Source: Paracoccaceae bacterium (lineage in GTDB: Bacteria > Pseudomonadota > Alphaproteobacteria > Rhodobacterales > Rhodobacteraceae). From it: DNA of 64,000 nt. The position numbers and the translations under genes were made by a program. Below the pieces are notes generated by a model that made no database searches, was not told the origin of the DNA, and saw nothing but the letters and a program-made list of their open reading frames with translations. Numbering within the stretch: the first letter of the stretch is position 1; each line of letters begins with the position of its first letter. The stretch spans positions 1-64,000 of the forward strand of contig JANSXY010000009.1 in NCBI GenBank assembly GCA_024742695.1, in the 5' to 3' direction. Below, piece after piece: positions 62,601 to 64,000 of this stretch.

Positions 62601-62769
62601 TCACGACCGGGCGGTCGACATTCGGCAGCTCGCGCACCTCGACGCCAAGCAGCGCCGCGATCCCGGCCAGCACCAGCATCGCCGAGACGACAAGGGCGAG
62701 GATCGGGCGGCGCACGAACAGCGCGGTGCCCGAACCCGAAACGGTTGCGCGATCGTCGGTTTCCGGCAT
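59662..62769 (-). CDS. RND-family efflux pump inner-membrane transporter
   Basis: A 1035-aa HAE1/AcrB-type pump. Features are the first helix after 'LFVRRPILALVV', the large periplasmic loops with 'TVTTDYSGASPESVDQEVTSRVEG', the proton-relay helix 'GMVVDDAIVVLENIVRR' and the C-terminal 'GLVMLIGIMAKNGILIVEF'. It should expel drugs or toxic small molecules with the membrane-fusion protein encoded upstream and an outer-membrane channel not present here. It begins 9 bases after that gene with TGAGGGG as ribosome site. Its stop overlaps the AKR/RidA stop within a 14-base palindrome. Confidence 0.94.
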   Translation of the reverse strand: MPETDDRATVSGSGTALFVRRPILALVVSAMLVLAGIAALLGVEVRELPNVDRPVVTVTTDYSGASPESVDQEVTSRVEGAVGRVQGIRAISSNSRYGRSRVTLEFEEGVDLDVAATDARDAVARILNQLPEGAEAPRVVKADANAQAVVRVAVTAPGRSPQELTRIVQDRVEDRLISVDGVADLQIYGDREPVFRVDIDLAELASRGLTLADLRRALADVAYDAPAGDLSGERQSISVRTTATVASETDFESLVIAGDVRVRDVARVTLGPAPNQTVLRANGQTGVGIGVIRQATSNTLEISAAVRAVVAELDRTLPDDISIFVTSDDAVFINGSIQEVLKTLALAVTIVVVVIYVFLRDLRATFIPALTMPVALIGTLAAIYIVGFSVNILTLLALVLATGMVVDDAIVVLENIVRRRAEGIGPRAAAVLGTRQVFFAVVTTTATLAAVFVPLSFLPGQAGGLFREFGFTLAMAVLLSSVVALTLCPMLASRMLTADPDPDPRGPMVWLGNRLARLYRWTLRGALANPLVVIVVAALFAATAAMLYGGIRQELTPREDRSVALLSLTAPQGVSLDYTTAKMREIEDAVEPLRASGEIVNVFSITGFGADNRGFMVFTLAPWEARSRSQDEIVGEINGKLRGVVGVRAFAIQPNSLGIRGAGRGLSFAITGNNYDQLADVAETLVQRMEENPAFGQVRLEYETTQPQLFVEIDRTRASDLGIDIAGLGEALRAVLDGRTVGSVFIDDTAYDIQMLSTSDPVNDPGDLQNVFVQAGDGTMVPMSSFVRLEERAVAPELAREGQNRSVEITAGLTPALALGDALAEVRVLAEDVLAEENRIVPLAEAATLDQTSAGLLVTFGFAILIVFLVLAAQFESFVSAVVVMATVPVGLACAVFALVLTGLSLNVYSQIGLVMLIGIMAKNGILIVEFANQLRDAGQDVASAILEASTVRLRPVMMTMTSTVLGGVPLILSSGAGAEARAALGWVIVGGLGLATLSTLYLTPVAYRLLAGLSTPRAEEERRLHRELARAVGG

Positions 62770-62778
62770 GGCGACCCC

Positions 62779-63951
62779 TCAGAGTTTCGCGGCGCCGGGG
62801 GCGGCCACCTGTGCGGCCTCGGCCCCGCGCGGTTCCGCGACGGTCACCTCGGCGCCGGGGCGCAGCGACTGCACGCCCTCGGTGACCACGACCTCGCCAG
62901 GCGCGAGATCGCCTTCGACGATCACCGCATCGGCGTTGCGCTGGCGGATCGTCACCGGCACCCGCGCCGCCTTGCCGTCGCGCACCGCCCAGACGAAGGA
63001 TCCCTCGCTCGACCATTGCACCGACAGCGGATCGACGGAGGGCAGCGCGGCGCCCGCGAATTCCATCGTCACCGCGAAGGCCATGCCGGCGCGCAGCCGG
63101 TCGTCGCGGTTGTCGACCTTCGCCTGCACGCGCAGGGTACGGCTGTCGCGGTCCACCACGCTGTCGATCGCGCGCACCTCGCCCGCAAGGCTTTCGTCGG
63201 GAAAGCCCAGCGCCCGCACGGTCACGGGCATGCCCGTCTCGATCCGGCCGATCAGCCGTTCGGGCACGCGGAAATCGATCAGGATCGCGGAGCGGTCGGT
63301 GACCGTGCCGATCACCTCCTGGCCGGAAATCCTGTCGCCCACCGACAGGTCGAGCACCCCGAGCCAGCCGGACAGCGGACTGCGCAGCACCCGTCGCGAC
63401 AGATCGTACTCGGCCTCGCGCAGCGCCAGTTCGGCGGTCCGCAACGCCAGCCGCGCCTCGCGCTCGCGGACCTGGGTGACGGTGCCGCTGGTGCCCAGTT
63501 GCGACAACCGGTCGGCCGCGTCGCGGGCTTCCTCCAGCGTCAGCCGGGCGCGTTCAAGCTCGATCGCCTCCACCTCCTCGTCGAGCCGCAGGATGACATC
63601 GCCGGCCTCGACGTAGCCGCCGCTCTCATGGGGCAGGTCCACGATCCGGCCACTGACCTCGGCGCGCAGCGTGACCGACCGCAGCGCCCGCCCGTCGCCG
63701 ATCGCCTCAACCCGGTCGTCGATGGTACCGGCCGCGACCTCGGCCACCAGCACCCGCGCGGCGCGGCCGCCGCCGAACCCGCCGCGCGCCTGCTCCGGGG
63801 CGGCTGTTTCGGCCGGCGGCGGCAGCCCGGGCAGTTCCGTCACGCCAAATCGGCCCAGCACATCCCAGGCCGAGGGCACGAAGGCCGCCCAGAGATAGAC
63901 CGCCGCGACGCAGGCGAGGACCGACAGCAGCAGTTGTCTCAAGACGTTCAT
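62779..63951 (-). CDS. RND efflux membrane-fusion (periplasmic adaptor) protein
   Basis: A 390-aa adaptor. It has an N-terminal membrane anchor (about 5-25), then a barrel/lipoyl part ('LRAEVSGRIVDLPHESGGYVEAGD'), a helical hairpin (about 115-165), the second lipoyl half ('LRSPLSGWLGVLDLSVGDRI') and the C-terminal barrels ('DLAPGEVVVTEGVQSLRPG'). It bridges the RND pump to an outer-membrane channel. The start overlaps the preceding gene by ATGA at the right edge. Confidence 0.92.
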   Translation of the reverse strand: MNVLRQLLLSVLACVAAVYLWAAFVPSAWDVLGRFGVTELPGLPPPAETAAPEQARGGFGGGRAARVLVAEVAAGTIDDRVEAIGDGRALRSVTLRAEVSGRIVDLPHESGGYVEAGDVILRLDEEVEAIELERARLTLEEARDAADRLSQLGTSGTVTQVREREARLALRTAELALREAEYDLSRRVLRSPLSGWLGVLDLSVGDRISGQEVIGTVTDRSAILIDFRVPERLIGRIETGMPVTVRALGFPDESLAGEVRAIDSVVDRDSRTLRVQAKVDNRDDRLRAGMAFAVTMEFAGAALPSVDPLSVQWSSEGSFVWAVRDGKAARVPVTIRQRNADAVIVEGDLAPGEVVVTEGVQSLRPGAEVTVAEPRGAEAAQVAAPGAAKL

Positions 63952-64000
63952 GCCTGCGCTTTCTGCAATGCCCGGCGCCAGACGATCCGGACGGCCGGCG
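63948..64000 (-). CDS. C-terminal end of an upstream gene (partial)
   Basis: The last 16 codons of a gene entering from the right edge; they read 'VRIVWRRALQKAQA' before a TGA that overlaps the adaptor's ATG (ATGA). The overlap style matches the rest of the window, so it is probably the first part of the efflux operon, perhaps a regulator or another pump part. The identity cannot be determined. Confidence 0.45.
   Translation of the reverse strand, partial: PAVRIVWRRALQKAQA

Overview
The window is a GC-rich bacterial chromosome segment, tightly packed, with long runs of genes joined by 4-base ATGA stop/start overlaps. Gene content points to a marine or salt-tolerant Alphaproteobacterium, most likely of the Rhodobacterales. 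The clues are a complete ectoine operon with its own aspartate kinase and an EctR-type MarR regulator, a TRAP carboxylate transporter, a dimethylglycine-dehydrogenase-like flavoprotein, a very large FG-GAP/Hint protein, an RTX protein, and an aerobic 2-aminobenzoyl-CoA type pathway. The taxonomic placement is inference from gene content; no rRNA or tRNA gene is present.

Region by region. 1-7313 (minus): a signalling operon of Ser/Thr kinase, FHA protein, PP2C phosphatase, a degenerate GTPase-like protein, a dynamin-like GTPase and a second dynamin-like GTPase cut by the left edge. 7807-14984: an 807-aa sarcosine/dimethylglycine dehydrogenase-like enzyme, a 973-aa FG-GAP repeat protein ending in a Hint domain, a small membrane zinc-ribbon protein and a PIN-like (DUF4935-type) protein. 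15006-28118: two divergent operons around a HutC-type GntR regulator. The minus arm encodes a tautomerase/SnoaL fusion, HyuB, HyuA, an isochorismatase-fold protein lacking its cysteine, a PEP-mutase/isocitrate-lyase family lyase and an FAD oxidoreductase. The plus arm encodes GntR, LeuC/LeuD-like hydro-lyase subunits and a TRAP transporter. Together they look like a complete uptake and breakdown route for an unidentified cyclic or branched carboxylate. 28199-31444: a 1081-aa RTX protein built from four ~233-aa modules in an A-B-A-B pattern.

31850-34523: a YtoQ-like protein, a SBP56/methanethiol oxidase and a small His-containing membrane protein. 34551-38969: ectA-ectB-ectC-ask (minus) with divergent ectR. 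38988-42967: an AI-2E family membrane protein, an S41-type secreted protease, a broken META-domain remnant and a small secreted protein. 43239-51179 (minus): FAD monooxygenase/OYE fusion, SDR, MarR, enoyl-CoA hydratase, acyl-CoA dehydrogenase, thioesterase, RidA and aryl-CoA ligase. This set matches the aerobic CoA-dependent 2-aminobenzoate (anthranilate) pathway. 51334-57440 (minus): a branched-chain-amino-acid type ABC transporter behind an aldo/keto reductase and a small TIGR04076-like protein. 57542-59665 (plus): an FCD-type GntR and an aldo/keto reductase fused to a RidA domain. 59662-64000 (minus): an RND efflux pump, its membrane-fusion protein and the last codons of an upstream gene.

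The most interesting points are: (i) the kinase/FHA/phosphatase operon wired to three dynamin-like proteins, one a catalytically dead paralog; (ii) the divergent hydantoinase/lyase/TRAP cluster, whose enzyme set resembles an imide-to-dimethylmalate route but whose amidase-fold member has lost its nucleophile; (iii) the A-B-A-B RTX protein; and (iv) paired aldo/keto reductases, one fused to RidA and one missing its catalytic histidine, on either side of a GntR gene with a tandem operator-like repeat.
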